Notes: generated from the sequence alone by a model not told the origin. A stretch of 6,534 nucleotides of DNA from Lachnospiraceae bacterium (GCA_017523185.1 JAFWXB010000305.1:1-6534), one strand, 5' to 3'; shown: positions 1-5,317, counted from the first letter of the stretch. Made by a program: numbers and translations.

Positions 1-127
1 CAGCGATGACCACTACCAGTATTAAAAATGCCTTTAATACGGTAAGCCATACTTTGTTTTTGACTTTTGTTGGTTTTGCGTCAGCTTCTTTTAACTGACG
101 ATTTGTTGAACTCTTGTTGTAATTCAT
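1..127 (-). CDS. N-terminus of a probable class A penicillin-binding protein (partial)
   Basis: Read on the minus strand, an ATG at 127-125 follows a GGAGG ribosome binding site (133-137) by 5 nt. It opens 42 codons that run off the window edge. The visible protein starts MNYNKSSTNRQLKEADAK, continues through a very basic stretch (Lys at residues 21, 23 and 25), and then enters a hydrophobic segment from about residue 27 (VWLTVLKAFLILVVVIA) that is still open at the edge. This is the short basic cytoplasmic tail plus single membrane anchor of a type II membrane protein. The MNY-K start and the K-A-F-L-I-L anchor resemble what I remember of bifunctional transglycosylase/transpeptidase PBP1A proteins of Lachnospiraceae, which polymerise and cross-link peptidoglycan outside the membrane. 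No catalytic domain is visible, so another single-pass protein remains possible. The membrane-anchor reading is firm; the PBP identity is an inference. It is divergent from yigZ. Confidence 0.68.
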   Translation of the reverse strand, partial: MNYNKSSTNRQLKEADAKPTKVKNKVWLTVLKAFLILVVVIA

Positions 128-178
128 AAATACCTCCATAGCAAGGATTATAATCTACAAGTTGCATAGTTATTCATT

Positions 179-207
179 ATTATATCAGAAAAAATATATA
201 ATAGCAA
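179..207 (-). promoter_or_regulatory. Probable proximal promoter of the minus-strand PBP-like gene
   Basis: On the minus strand, TTGCTA (207-202) is followed after exactly 17 nt by a perfect TATAAT (184-179). Transcription would start near 172, giving a leader of about 45 nt before the ATG. The -35 box overlaps the inverted repeat GCAA-A-TTGC (204-212). The box match is seen in the sequence; activity is inferred. Confidence 0.6.
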
Positions 208-212
208 ATTGC

Positions 213-241
213 ATTATAAGGATAGAATAGGAGTTTTGCAA
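213..241 (-). promoter_or_regulatory. Possible distal tandem promoter of the PBP-like gene
   Basis: A second minus-strand match, TTGCAA (241-236), then 17 nt, then TATAAT (218-213), lies exactly 34 bp upstream of the proximal promoter. It has the same spacer length and a near-identical -35 box. It would add a start near 206. In A/T-rich DNA a chance -10 is easy, so this is weaker than the proximal pair. Confidence 0.42.
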
Positions 242-446
242 GAAAAATAAAAATAATTAATAGAAAATAATAGTTTTTTAAGAAAATATTATAGATTTAG
301 CATAAACTTAACAAACAACAAATATAAATAATTATTATCGTTTTTAAGAAAATAAAATTTTTATAAAGAAATTAGAATTATCGAATTTATATGAAAGGAA
401 GAAAAATTCTTTTGTGTGCTATAAGATAAAACAACTAGACAAAAAT

Positions 447-474
447 TTCAAAACATACTAGAATGTTGTATAAT
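447..474 (+). promoter_or_regulatory. Candidate yigZ promoter
   Basis: A perfect -10 hexamer TATAAT (469-474) has a weak -35 match TTCAAA (447-452, 4 of 6 to TTGACA) 16 nt upstream. The predicted start is near 481, within or beside the palindrome at 482-491. The -10 is clear but the -35 is weak. It lies far (about 170 nt) from the start codon. Confidence 0.4.
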
Positions 475-481
475 AATTTGT

Positions 482-491
482 ACTTTAAAGT
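482..491. repeat. 10-bp perfect palindrome at the predicted yigZ start site
   Basis: ACTTTAAAGT is fully self-complementary and sits 7 nt after the candidate -10 box, where a repressor could block transcription. It is short and A/T-rich, so chance is a serious alternative. Confidence 0.3.
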
Positions 492-634
492 TTGTAGAGA
501 TTTAATAAGAAGCAAGATTTTTAGCATATATCTGTTTTGTTTTAACTAAAGTAGAATGAAAAATGAGGAAAAGCAAGAAGCTTATTGAATTTAGATAATG
601 AGAAGTTTATTATAAAAAAGTGAAATGTTTTGTG

Positions 635-640
635 AAAGGA
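635..640 (+). promoter_or_regulatory. Ribosome binding site that fixes the yigZ start
   Basis: AAAGGA lies 6 nt before the ATG at 647. An in-frame GTG at 620 would add nine residues but has no Shine-Dalgarno sequence in front of it. The ATG start also gives a length close to known family members. Confidence 0.8.
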
Positions 641-646
641 TATATT

Positions 647-1306
647 ATGGGAAAAGCAAATACTTACCATGTTGTTTATCAAGGTGGCGAAGGTGAAATT
701 ATAGAAAAAAAATCAAGATTTATTGCAACTGTAAAACCGGTAGAAACAGAAGAAGAAGCAGTTACATTTATTAATGAAATGAAGAAAAAATATTGGGACG
801 CCAGACATAATTGCTCAGCATTTGTCATTGGAAAACAACAAGAATTAACCAGATGTTCTGATGATGGAGAACCTGCACAAACAGCAGGTCGACCAATGCT
901 TGATGTATTATTAAAAGAAGGAATTACAAATGTTGCTGTTGTAGTGACACGTTATTTTGGTGGTGTATTATTAGGAACAGGTGGACTTGTGCGAGCCTAT
1001 CAAAAAGCAGTACAAGAAGGTCTTGCAAATTCTATCATTATTGAAAAGCAACAAGGATTTTTACTTTATGTTAGAATGGATTATAATAGTTTTGGAAAAT
1101 TGCAATATTTATTTGCACAAAAAGAAATTTCGGTATTAGATAATGAATATGGTGCAGACGTTTGTATGAATGTATTAGTACCCAAAGAACGTAAACAGGA
1201 AATAGAAAAAGCAATTATAGAAGCAACAAGTGCCACAGCATCTTTAGAGTGGGACGAAGAAGTAGTTTATGCAATTGTAAATAAGGAAGTTATGTTGTTT
1301 TCATAA
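647..1306 (+). CDS. yigZ: YigZ / IMPACT family protein (UPF0029)
   Basis: This is a 219-residue cytoplasmic protein of the YigZ/IMPACT family (YvyE in Bacillus subtilis, about 217 aa). The N-terminal UPF0029 domain spans roughly residues 15-125. It shows KKSRFIA (21-27), the ARHNCSAF segment (52-59), DDGEPAQTAGRP (72-83), VVVTRYFGG (98-106) and the family signature GTGGLVRAYQKA (110-121). Residues 135-210 fit the DUF1949 ferredoxin-like C-terminal domain. Eukaryotic IMPACT restrains the Gcn2 kinase by binding Gcn1. The bacterial protein's job is not settled; structures suggest nucleic-acid or translation-factor binding. Where many relatives read E-P-A-G-T-A-G, this one has Gln at residue 78, which I think is tolerated in this lineage. 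It is divergent from the PBP-like gene and separated by about 240 bp from the tRNA downstream, so it is probably transcribed alone. The family call is secure; the molecular role is unknown. Confidence 0.95.
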   Translation: MGKANTYHVVYQGGEGEIIEKKSRFIATVKPVETEEEAVTFINEMKKKYWDARHNCSAFVIGKQQELTRCSDDGEPAQTAGRPMLDVLLKEGITNVAVVVTRYFGGVLLGTGGLVRAYQKAVQEGLANSIIIEKQQGFLLYVRMDYNSFGKLQYLFAQKEISVLDNEYGADVCMNVLVPKERKQEIEKAIIEATSATASLEWDEEVVYAIVNKEVMLFS

Positions 1307-1344
1307 TAAAAATATTTTATTGCAGTAGTAGCTGAAATAAGAAG

Positions 1345-1365
1345 CTCCATGCTTTAGCTATGGAG
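1345..1365. repeat. Hairpin with TTTAG loop after yigZ (hairpin family copy 1)
   Basis: CTCCAT (1345-1350) pairs perfectly with ATGGAG (1360-1365) around the 9-nt loop GCTTTAGCT. No T-run follows on the plus strand, and none follows on the minus strand, so it is not a standard intrinsic terminator. The arm and loop layout closely parallels the hairpin at 4223-4247, with compensatory base changes. It resembles the subterminal hairpins of IS200/IS605-type elements as I remember them, so it may be a stranded remnant. No transposase is nearby. Confidence 0.55.
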
Positions 1366-1499
1366 AGTGCCAAATATTAAGTGGATAATTGATAGAATGG
1401 AGGATATATTTTGTATAGTATAATAGAGAAAAAATATATCATAAAATTGTATCTATTTATCTAACAAAATAAAAAAATTGAAAAATTTTGAAAAAAGTG

Positions 1500-1528
1500 T
1501 TGACAGAAAGATACAACATATGTATAAT
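1500..1528 (+). promoter_or_regulatory. Consensus sigma-A promoter of tRNA-Gln
   Basis: TTGACA (1500-1505), a 17-nt spacer and TATAAT (1523-1528) match the consensus exactly in both boxes. The start would be near 1535, leaving about a dozen leader bases for RNase P to remove before the tRNA. Such a perfect promoter is typical of highly expressed stable RNA genes. Confidence 0.92.
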
Positions 1529-1547
1529 AGCATTTGTTGAAAGACAT

Positions 1548-1619
1548 TGGCCCATCGCCAAACGGTAAGGCAACGGACTCTGACTCCGTCATCTCAAGGT
1601 TCGAATCCTTGTGGGCCAG
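1548..1619 (+). tRNA. tRNA-Gln, anticodon CUG
   Basis: This is a 72-nt cloverleaf that decodes CAG. The acceptor arms TGGCCCA (1548-1554) and TGGGCCA (1612-1618) pair fully, with the U1-A72 pair usual for bacterial tRNA-Gln and G1619 as discriminator. The D stem is GCC/GGC (1557-1559, 1569-1571). The anticodon stem ACGGA/TCCGT (1573-1577, 1585-1589) encloses the loop CTCTGAC, with CTG at 1580-1582. The T arm is CAAGG-TTCGAAT-CCTTG (to 1611). The 3' CCA is not encoded (CTA follows the discriminator), so it must be added by the CCA-adding enzyme. In many Clostridia glutamine reaches this tRNA through Glu-tRNA-Gln and the GatCAB amidotransferase; that is lineage knowledge, not seen here. It is a single-gene transcription unit with its own promoter and terminator. 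Confidence 0.97.
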
Positions 1620-1621
1620 CT

Positions 1622-1652
1622 ACCCGATAGAGAAATCTATCGGGTCTTTTTT
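1622..1652 (+). terminator. Strong intrinsic terminator of the tRNA-Gln unit
   Basis: ACCCGATAGA (1622-1631) pairs over 10 bp with TCTATCGGGT (1636-1645) around a GAAA tetraloop of the stable GNRA type, followed by TCTTTTTT. It begins 2 nt after the tRNA discriminator base, so the primary transcript ends just beyond the tRNA. Confidence 0.95.
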
Positions 1653-1769
1653 GTTTAAAGATAAATTCCTTTTTCATCTTTGTAAAATATTGTTTTTTGT
1701 ATAAGTTTAATAAATAAATTTTTATAAAAAAGTTATATTAACATGAGTTCAACAAATTTTAAAAATAAA

Positions 1770-1808
1770 TGCAAAATATTATTTTTGTTATTAAAATAAT
1801 ATTTTGCA
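1770..1808. repeat. Perfect 16-bp inverted repeat (possible bidirectional terminator)
   Basis: Positions 1770-1785 (TGCAAAATATTATTTT) are the exact reverse complement of 1793-1808, separated by the 7-nt loop TGTTATT. On the plus strand a run of five T begins 4 nt after the right arm (1813-1817). On the minus strand the sequence past the left arm is also T-rich. It could be a two-way terminator, the terminator of an unseen small RNA, or a small palindromic element. The repeat itself is certain; its function is not. Confidence 0.6.
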
Positions 1809-1837
1809 GTAGTTTTTCTATAATCTTTTATAAAGTA

Positions 1838-1865
1838 TTGTTAATTATCAAACGTATGTTATATT
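1838..1865 (+). promoter_or_regulatory. Extended -10 promoter of the YfcC-family gene
   Basis: TTGTTA (1838-1843) lies 16 nt before TATATT (1860-1865), which is preceded by the extended -10 dinucleotide TG at 1857-1858. The start would be near 1872, giving a leader of about 100 nt. No riboswitch fold is evident in that A/T-rich leader. Confidence 0.6.
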
Positions 1866-1974
1866 ACTAAGCAAAAAGATATACATAAAAAATAAAAATG
1901 TACTTGCATTTTTTCAATATCATTAGTAAAGTGGATAGCGAAAAAAAATTTTTATATGTAAAAAGAGGTGTATT

Positions 1975-3312
1975 GTGAGTAAAAAAACAGAAAATGCAAA
2001 AGATGGAGGACTTAGTATTAGTGCAAAGTCGTTTATTACAGCAATTATAGTAATATTTGTCTTAATGATTTTAACTTATGGATTAACCTTTCTAATACCT
2101 GGAGGAGGAATACCATTTTGGAAATGGGCATTATCACCGATTCTTGTATTAGGTGCAGAAGGAAATGGCTCTTTGATTGGTGTAATTGTATTTTTGCTTG
2201 TAATCGGTGGGGTATTTAACTGTTTAGACAAGTGTGGACTTATGAAATATATGTTGGATATGATTACCAATCGTTTTGGCAAAGAAAGATATAAATTATT
2301 GGCAATTGTAACTTTGTTTTTTATGGGAATGGGGTCATTTATTGGTTCGTTTGAAGAAGCAGTACCATTAGTACCAATTGTAGTTGCACTTGCAATTCGT
2401 TTAGGGTGGGATGCTTTAGTAGGACTTGGAATGAGTTTGCTTGCAATTGGATGTGGATTTGCAGCAGGTGTTTGTAATCCGTTTACCGTAGGTGTTGCAC
2501 AAGAACTTGCAGGACTTCCAATGTTTTCAGGAATGTGGTTTCGTGCAATTGGATTTGTTGTTGTATATGCATGGTTGTTTTTATTTCTTTTCCTTTATGC
2601 CAAAAAGATTGAACAACCATTAAGTGATGAATTAGTGAATCAAACATTTACAAAAGACAAACAAATGAGTTGTGCACTTAAGTATTTTTTAGGATTTATG
2701 GGCATAGGAATATTTGTTGTACTTAGTTCTGTAGTTTTGACATTTTTACAGGATTATACCATGATTATTGTTGCCTTAACCTTTTTAGTAGCAGGAATTA
2801 TTGCAACAAAGAGTTCGGGACGAGGTGGTAATATATGGAAAACATTTTTAAATGGTGTTATGAGTGTTCTTCCGGGTGTTATTATGATTCTCATGGCAAA
2901 TTCTATTAAGTACACATTAGAAGAAGGCAATATTTTAAATACGATTTTACAAGGAATGCTTGAAATAGCAAAAACACTTCCGGGTTGGTCGATTATTTTA
3001 TTTATCTATTTGATAGTTTTAGTTATGAACTTTTTTATTTCGTCAGGTTCAGCAAAAGCCTTTTTATTGATGCCTTTAATTGTTCCATTAGCAGAGCCTT
3101 TTGGTATTTCAGCACAACTTTGTGTTATGGCATTTGCATTTGGAGATGGATTTTCAAACGTATTTTATCCAACAAATCCCGTTCTTTTAATTGGAATTGG
3201 ATTAGCAGGTGTGGATTATGGTAAATGGGCAAAATGGAGTTGGAAATTTCAAATAGTAAATATTGTACTATCAAGTGCATTATTATTAGTTGGAATGGCA
3301 ATTGGATATTAA
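1975..3312 (+). CDS. YfcC-family (COG1288) integral membrane transporter
   Basis: This 445-residue inner-membrane carrier belongs to the YfcC group of the DcuC/ArcD-like ion transporter superfamily. I count roughly 11-13 hydrophobic spans, including about 20-41, 66-85, 150-172, 188-209, 236-258, 262-278, 337-358 and 425-444. Family landmarks appear in both halves: SFEEAVPLVPI (125-135), CNPFTVGVAQELAGLP (167-182), NFFISSGSAKAFLLMPLIVP (352-371) and FSNVFYPTNPVLL (393-405). Such repeated Asn/Ser/Gly-rich re-entrant elements are expected of this fold. Relatives move dicarboxylates, amino acids or peptides, but the substrate cannot be read here. The GTG start is supported by AGAGG at 1964-1968, 6 nt away. 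The segment after the first span goes straight from IPGGG (41-45) to FWKWALSPI, and seems shorter than I remember for YfcC. It has its own promoter and terminator, so it is monocistronic. A basic cytoplasmic loop lies at about 209-235. Confidence 0.88.
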   Translation: MSKKTENAKDGGLSISAKSFITAIIVIFVLMILTYGLTFLIPGGGIPFWKWALSPILVLGAEGNGSLIGVIVFLLVIGGVFNCLDKCGLMKYMLDMITNRFGKERYKLLAIVTLFFMGMGSFIGSFEEAVPLVPIVVALAIRLGWDALVGLGMSLLAIGCGFAAGVCNPFTVGVAQELAGLPMFSGMWFRAIGFVVVYAWLFLFLFLYAKKIEQPLSDELVNQTFTKDKQMSCALKYFLGFMGIGIFVVLSSVVLTFLQDYTMIIVALTFLVAGIIATKSSGRGGNIWKTFLNGVMSVLPGVIMILMANSIKYTLEEGNILNTILQGMLEIAKTLPGWSIILFIYLIVLVMNFFISSGSAKAFLLMPLIVPLAEPFGISAQLCVMAFAFGDGFSNVFYPTNPVLLIGIGLAGVDYGKWAKWSWKFQIVNIVLSSALLLVGMAIGY

Positions 3313-3331
3313 AAAATAGAAAGATACATAG

Positions 3332-3373
3332 AAACTACTGCATTTATGTTTTTCATAAGTGGAGTAGTTTTTT
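3332..3373 (+). terminator. Intrinsic terminator of the YfcC-family gene
   Basis: AAACTACT (3332-3339) pairs with AGTAGTTT (3363-3370). After one G-G mismatch the stem continues as CATTTATG (3341-3348) with CATAAGTG (3354-3361, one G-T pair) around a TTTTT loop. The right arm runs into TTTTTT (3368-3373). It starts 20 nt after the stop codon. Confidence 0.9.
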
Positions 3374-3408
3374 GTTTTGCAGAAAAATCTTAAAAATTGA
3401 TAAAAAGA

Positions 3409-3437
3409 TGTAAAAGATGAAAAATGTATGATATACT
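3409..3437 (+). promoter_or_regulatory. Extended -10 promoter of the acyl-ACP thioesterase gene
   Basis: TATACT (3432-3437) is preceded by TGA (3429-3431), which makes an extended -10 element. A weak -35, TGTAAA (3409-3414), is 17 nt upstream. The start near 3444 would fall at the left arm of the GCAAAT/ATTTGC inverted repeat (3444-3449, 3471-3476). The preceding terminator makes a separate promoter necessary here. Confidence 0.6.
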
Positions 3438-3497
3438 AAAAAAGCAAATGTCTTTTATAAGGGAATTTATATTTGCAACAACATACAATAAGAAATT

Positions 3498-3501
3498 GAG
3501 G
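3498..3501 (+). promoter_or_regulatory. Ribosome binding site that decides the thioesterase start
   Basis: GAGG is only 2 nt from the ATG at 3504, too close for initiation, but 8 nt from the in-frame ATG at 3510. The second ATG is therefore the better start, and the protein begins MYELNGKV rather than MRMYELNG. Confidence 0.7.
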
Positions 3502-3509
3502 AAATGCGT

Positions 3510-4214
3510 ATGTATGAATTAAATGGAAAAGTAAGGTATAGTGAAATTGATACATCAAGTACATTGACATATTCTGGACTTATGAATTATTTTCAAGATT
3601 GTAGTGCATTCCATTCGGAAACACTTCAAGTTGGATTAAGGTATTTAGAACAGCATAATATGACGTGGGTATTATCTTTTTGGCAGATTTGCATTAACAA
3701 GTTACCAAATTTTGGAGATAAAATTATAGTGCAAACATGGCCTTACAAAATGCAAGGACTTTACGGAATGCGTAATTTTTCAATGAATAATCGAAAAGGC
3801 GAGCGTTTAGCATATGCAAACTCAATATGGGTACTTGTAGATGTTACTACAGGTCGACCAATTCGCTTGACAGATGATATTCATGCATTTTATCCGGACG
3901 AGCCACAGCTTGAAATGGAGTATTGCGACAGAAAAATTTCAATACCAAAAGAGTATGAAGAAAAACAACCCATTTTAGTACAAAAATATTTTATTGACAC
4001 AAATCAGCATGTAAACAATGAAAAATATGTTATGATTGCACAAGAATTTGTTCCGCAGGATTTTAAAATTAGAGAAATTCGAGCTGAATATAAAAAAGCA
4101 GCTATTTTAAATGATGTGTTATTTCCACGTGTTACAATAGAACAAGATTCCGTAACAGTAATGTTAGGAGATGAAAATGGAAAGCCTTATGCAACCATAC
4201 TTTTTTTACAATGA
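3510..4214 (+). CDS. Acyl-ACP thioesterase, FatA/FatB-type (double hotdog)
   Basis: This 234-residue cytoplasmic enzyme should hydrolyse acyl-acyl carrier protein to free fatty acid and ACP, drawing chains off type II fatty acid synthesis. Two hotdog repeats are evident. The first, about residues 3-128, includes VRYSEIDTSSTLTYSGLMNYFQD (8-30) and the long helix to about 48. The second, about 155-234, carries DTNQHVNNEKYV (163-174). Asp163, Asn165 and His167 match the D-x-N-x-H active-site triad of plant FatB enzymes. After it comes RAEYKKAA (191-198); aligned to the plant LEYRREC segment, the Glu and Cys positions are Ala197 and Ala198. That does not abolish the family call, since bacterial members vary there. 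Chain-length preference cannot be read. No other fatty-acid genes are in the window, so the role (lipid supply, quality control or medium-chain release) is open. Its own extended -10 promoter and a terminator upstream make it an independent unit. Confidence 0.9.
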   Translation: MYELNGKVRYSEIDTSSTLTYSGLMNYFQDCSAFHSETLQVGLRYLEQHNMTWVLSFWQICINKLPNFGDKIIVQTWPYKMQGLYGMRNFSMNNRKGERLAYANSIWVLVDVTTGRPIRLTDDIHAFYPDEPQLEMEYCDRKISIPKEYEEKQPILVQKYFIDTNQHVNNEKYVMIAQEFVPQDFKIREIRAEYKKAAILNDVLFPRVTIEQDSVTVMLGDENGKPYATILFLQ

Positions 4215-4222
4215 ATGTGAGA

Positions 4223-4247
4223 ATCCCCACTTTTTTAGATGTGGGAT
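4223..4247. repeat. Hairpin with TTTAG loop after the thioesterase gene (copy 2)
   Basis: CCCAC (4226-4230) pairs with GTGGG (4241-4245) around TTTTTTAGAT. Skipping C4225 adds two more pairs (A4223-T4247, T4224-A4246). It begins 8 nt after the stop codon, but no T-run follows, so it is a weak candidate for rho-independent termination. Its layout parallels the hairpin at 1345-1365. Confidence 0.55.
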
Positions 4248-4354
4248 AGATAGTATTTCTGTTTATAATATATAGAAGGTATTATTAAAAAAATTATTTT
4301 TTGTAGAACATATATAAATAGACATTTTGTGAAAACAAAAGAAAATAAAAAGAA

Positions 4355-4360
4355 AGAGGA
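4355..4360 (+). promoter_or_regulatory. Ribosome binding site that fixes the CvfB-like start
   Basis: AGAGGA lies 4 nt before the ATG at 4365. An in-frame GTG at 4329 would add a lysine-rich stretch of 12 residues that has no counterpart in the family and no Shine-Dalgarno sequence, so the ATG is preferred. Confidence 0.78.
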
Positions 4361-4364
4361 AAAT

Positions 4365-5198
4365 ATGAAATTAGGTAAATATCAAGAACTTTATTATGTA
4401 AAAAAAGTAGAATTTGGCGTTTATCTTGCAGAGGAAATGGATAGTCAGACAAGAGTATTGCTTCCGGCAAGACAAGTTCCAAAGGATATTTCGGTGGGAG
4501 ATAAAGTAAAAGTATTTTTATATAAAGATTCTCGTGACCGTTTGATTGCAACAACAAATGAGCCTAAATTAACATTAGATAGTTTTGCTGTGCTTAAAGT
4601 AAAAGAAGTTGCAAAAATTGGTGCATTTTTAGATTGGGGATTAGAAAAAGACTTGTTTCTTCCATATAAAGAGATGACACACAAAGTAGAAGCAGAAGAT
4701 GAAGTGCTTGTAACTTTGTATGTGGATAAAAGTAAACGTCTTTGTGCAAGTATGAAAGGACTTTATCATTTGCTTTTAAAAAATGCTCCATATAAAAAAG
4801 GAGATACTGTAACAGGTCGTGTATATGAATTTAGTGATAATTTCGGAACATTTGTTGCAGTAGATGATTGTTATTCAGCACGTATTCCAAATTATGAAGA
4901 CCATAGCTTTTTGAGAATCGGAGATGTGATTGAAGCAAAAGTCGTTAGTGTAAAAGCAGATGGAAAACTGGATTTGACATTGCGTGAAAAAGCATATATT
5001 CAGATGGATTCAGATGGAGAAAAAATTATGGAACTGTTAGATTCTTATGCAGGCGTATTGCCATTTTCCGAAAAAGCAAGTCCGGAAGTTATTAAACGAG
5101 AAACAGGACTTAGTAAAAATGCATTTAAACGTGCAATTGGTCGTTTATATAAAGAACGAAAAATTGACATAACAGATGGAAAAATTCGTAAACTTTAA
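4365..5198 (+). CDS. CvfB/YitL-family RNA-binding protein (S1-like domains plus winged helix)
   Basis: This 277-residue cytoplasmic protein matches the CvfB family (Staphylococcus aureus conserved virulence factor B, about 300 aa; YitL in Bacillus). Three S1-like beta-barrels can be traced. The first is about residues 3-64, ending in KVKVFLYKDSRDRLIAT. The second is about 71-130 (VKEVAKIGAFLDWGLEKDLFLPYKEM at 78-104, then VTLYVDKSKRLCASM). The third is about 144-208 (KKGDTVTGRVYEFSDNFGTFVAV at 144-166 and KVVSVKADGKLDLTLRE at 192-208). Residues 215-277 form a winged-helix domain, with the recognition-helix region ETGLSKNAFKRAIGRLYKE at 246-264. CvfB binds RNA and affects virulence-gene expression in S. 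aureus; the role in commensal or environmental Clostridia is not known to me. A promoter is not clear: a TATAAT at 4264-4269 has no -35. No terminator is visible downstream, so some readthrough into ridA is possible. Confidence 0.93.
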   Translation: MKLGKYQELYYVKKVEFGVYLAEEMDSQTRVLLPARQVPKDISVGDKVKVFLYKDSRDRLIATTNEPKLTLDSFAVLKVKEVAKIGAFLDWGLEKDLFLPYKEMTHKVEAEDEVLVTLYVDKSKRLCASMKGLYHLLLKNAPYKKGDTVTGRVYEFSDNFGTFVAVDDCYSARIPNYEDHSFLRIGDVIEAKVVSVKADGKLDLTLREKAYIQMDSDGEKIMELLDSYAGVLPFSEKASPEVIKRETGLSKNAFKRAIGRLYKERKIDITDGKIRKL

Positions 5199-5288
5199 AG
5201 AAAATAAGTATTTTATTATTATTTAGTTATAAGTTAAGTAGATTTTGAATCGGTTATGAGAACGTAATGAAATGCGAATTGCAAATAT

Positions 5289-5317
5289 TTGTTTGGCATA
5301 GGAAAGTATGGTATAGG
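5289..5317 (+). promoter_or_regulatory. Weak candidate promoter of ridA
   Basis: TTGTTT (5289-5294) is followed after 17 nt by TATAGG (5312-5317), which has an extended -10 TG at 5309-5310. The -10 lacks the important final T, so the match is poor. The -35 overlaps the palindrome CAAATATTTG (5282-5291). Readthrough from the CvfB-like gene is the alternative. Confidence 0.28.

Larger units (their letters stand above)
242..646. other. A/T-rich intergenic spacer upstream of yigZ
   Basis: This stretch holds no open reading frame with a credible ribosome binding site on either strand and no RNA gene that I recognise. It is dominated by A and T runs. The supportable contents are a -10-like TATAAT at 469-474, a 10-bp palindrome at 482-491 and the yigZ ribosome binding site at 635-640. 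From about 492 to 634 I see nothing specific. If the 469-474 box is the real promoter, yigZ has a leader of roughly 165 nt, long enough to hold an undetected regulatory structure. Confidence 0.6.
1653..1974. other. A/T-rich spacer between the tRNA unit and the transporter gene
   Basis: No coding frame with a ribosome binding site is visible on either strand before the GTG at 1975. The spacer contains the 16-bp inverted repeat at 1770-1808 and the extended -10 promoter at 1838-1865. An isolated TATAAT at 1819-1824 lacks a -35 partner. From 1653 to 1769 I see nothing I can name. A small RNA ending at the inverted repeat is conceivable, but I found no good promoter for it. Confidence 0.6.

Noticed and set aside
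1419..1424. TATAAT as a promoter between yigZ and the tRNA
   Set aside because: No -35 element at 15-19 nt upstream; the nearest, TTGATA at 1389-1394, is 24 nt away. The tRNA has a perfect promoter further down.
1548..1652. tRNA-Gln as an integration site for a mobile element
   Set aside because: No integrase, no repeated copy of the tRNA 3' end in the window, and the neighbouring genes are housekeeping types. The tRNA has an intact terminator right behind it.
1819..1824. TATAAT as a second promoter for the transporter
   Set aside because: The nearest -35-like TTGTTA is 28 nt upstream, beyond any workable spacer. The 1838-1865 pair is much better.
2076..2282. Minus-strand open frame inside the transporter gene
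   Set aside because: It lies wholly within a well-supported coding region, has no ribosome binding site and no recognisable domain. The same applies to the frames at 4294-4557, 4445-4684 and 4594-4791 opposite the CvfB-like gene, and to those at 2985-3224 and 3225-3413 in another plus frame.
4215..4364. A clear promoter for the CvfB-like gene
   Set aside because: TATAAT at 4264-4269 and TATAAA at 4313-4318 are present, but neither has an acceptable -35 at the right distance, so I did not call one.
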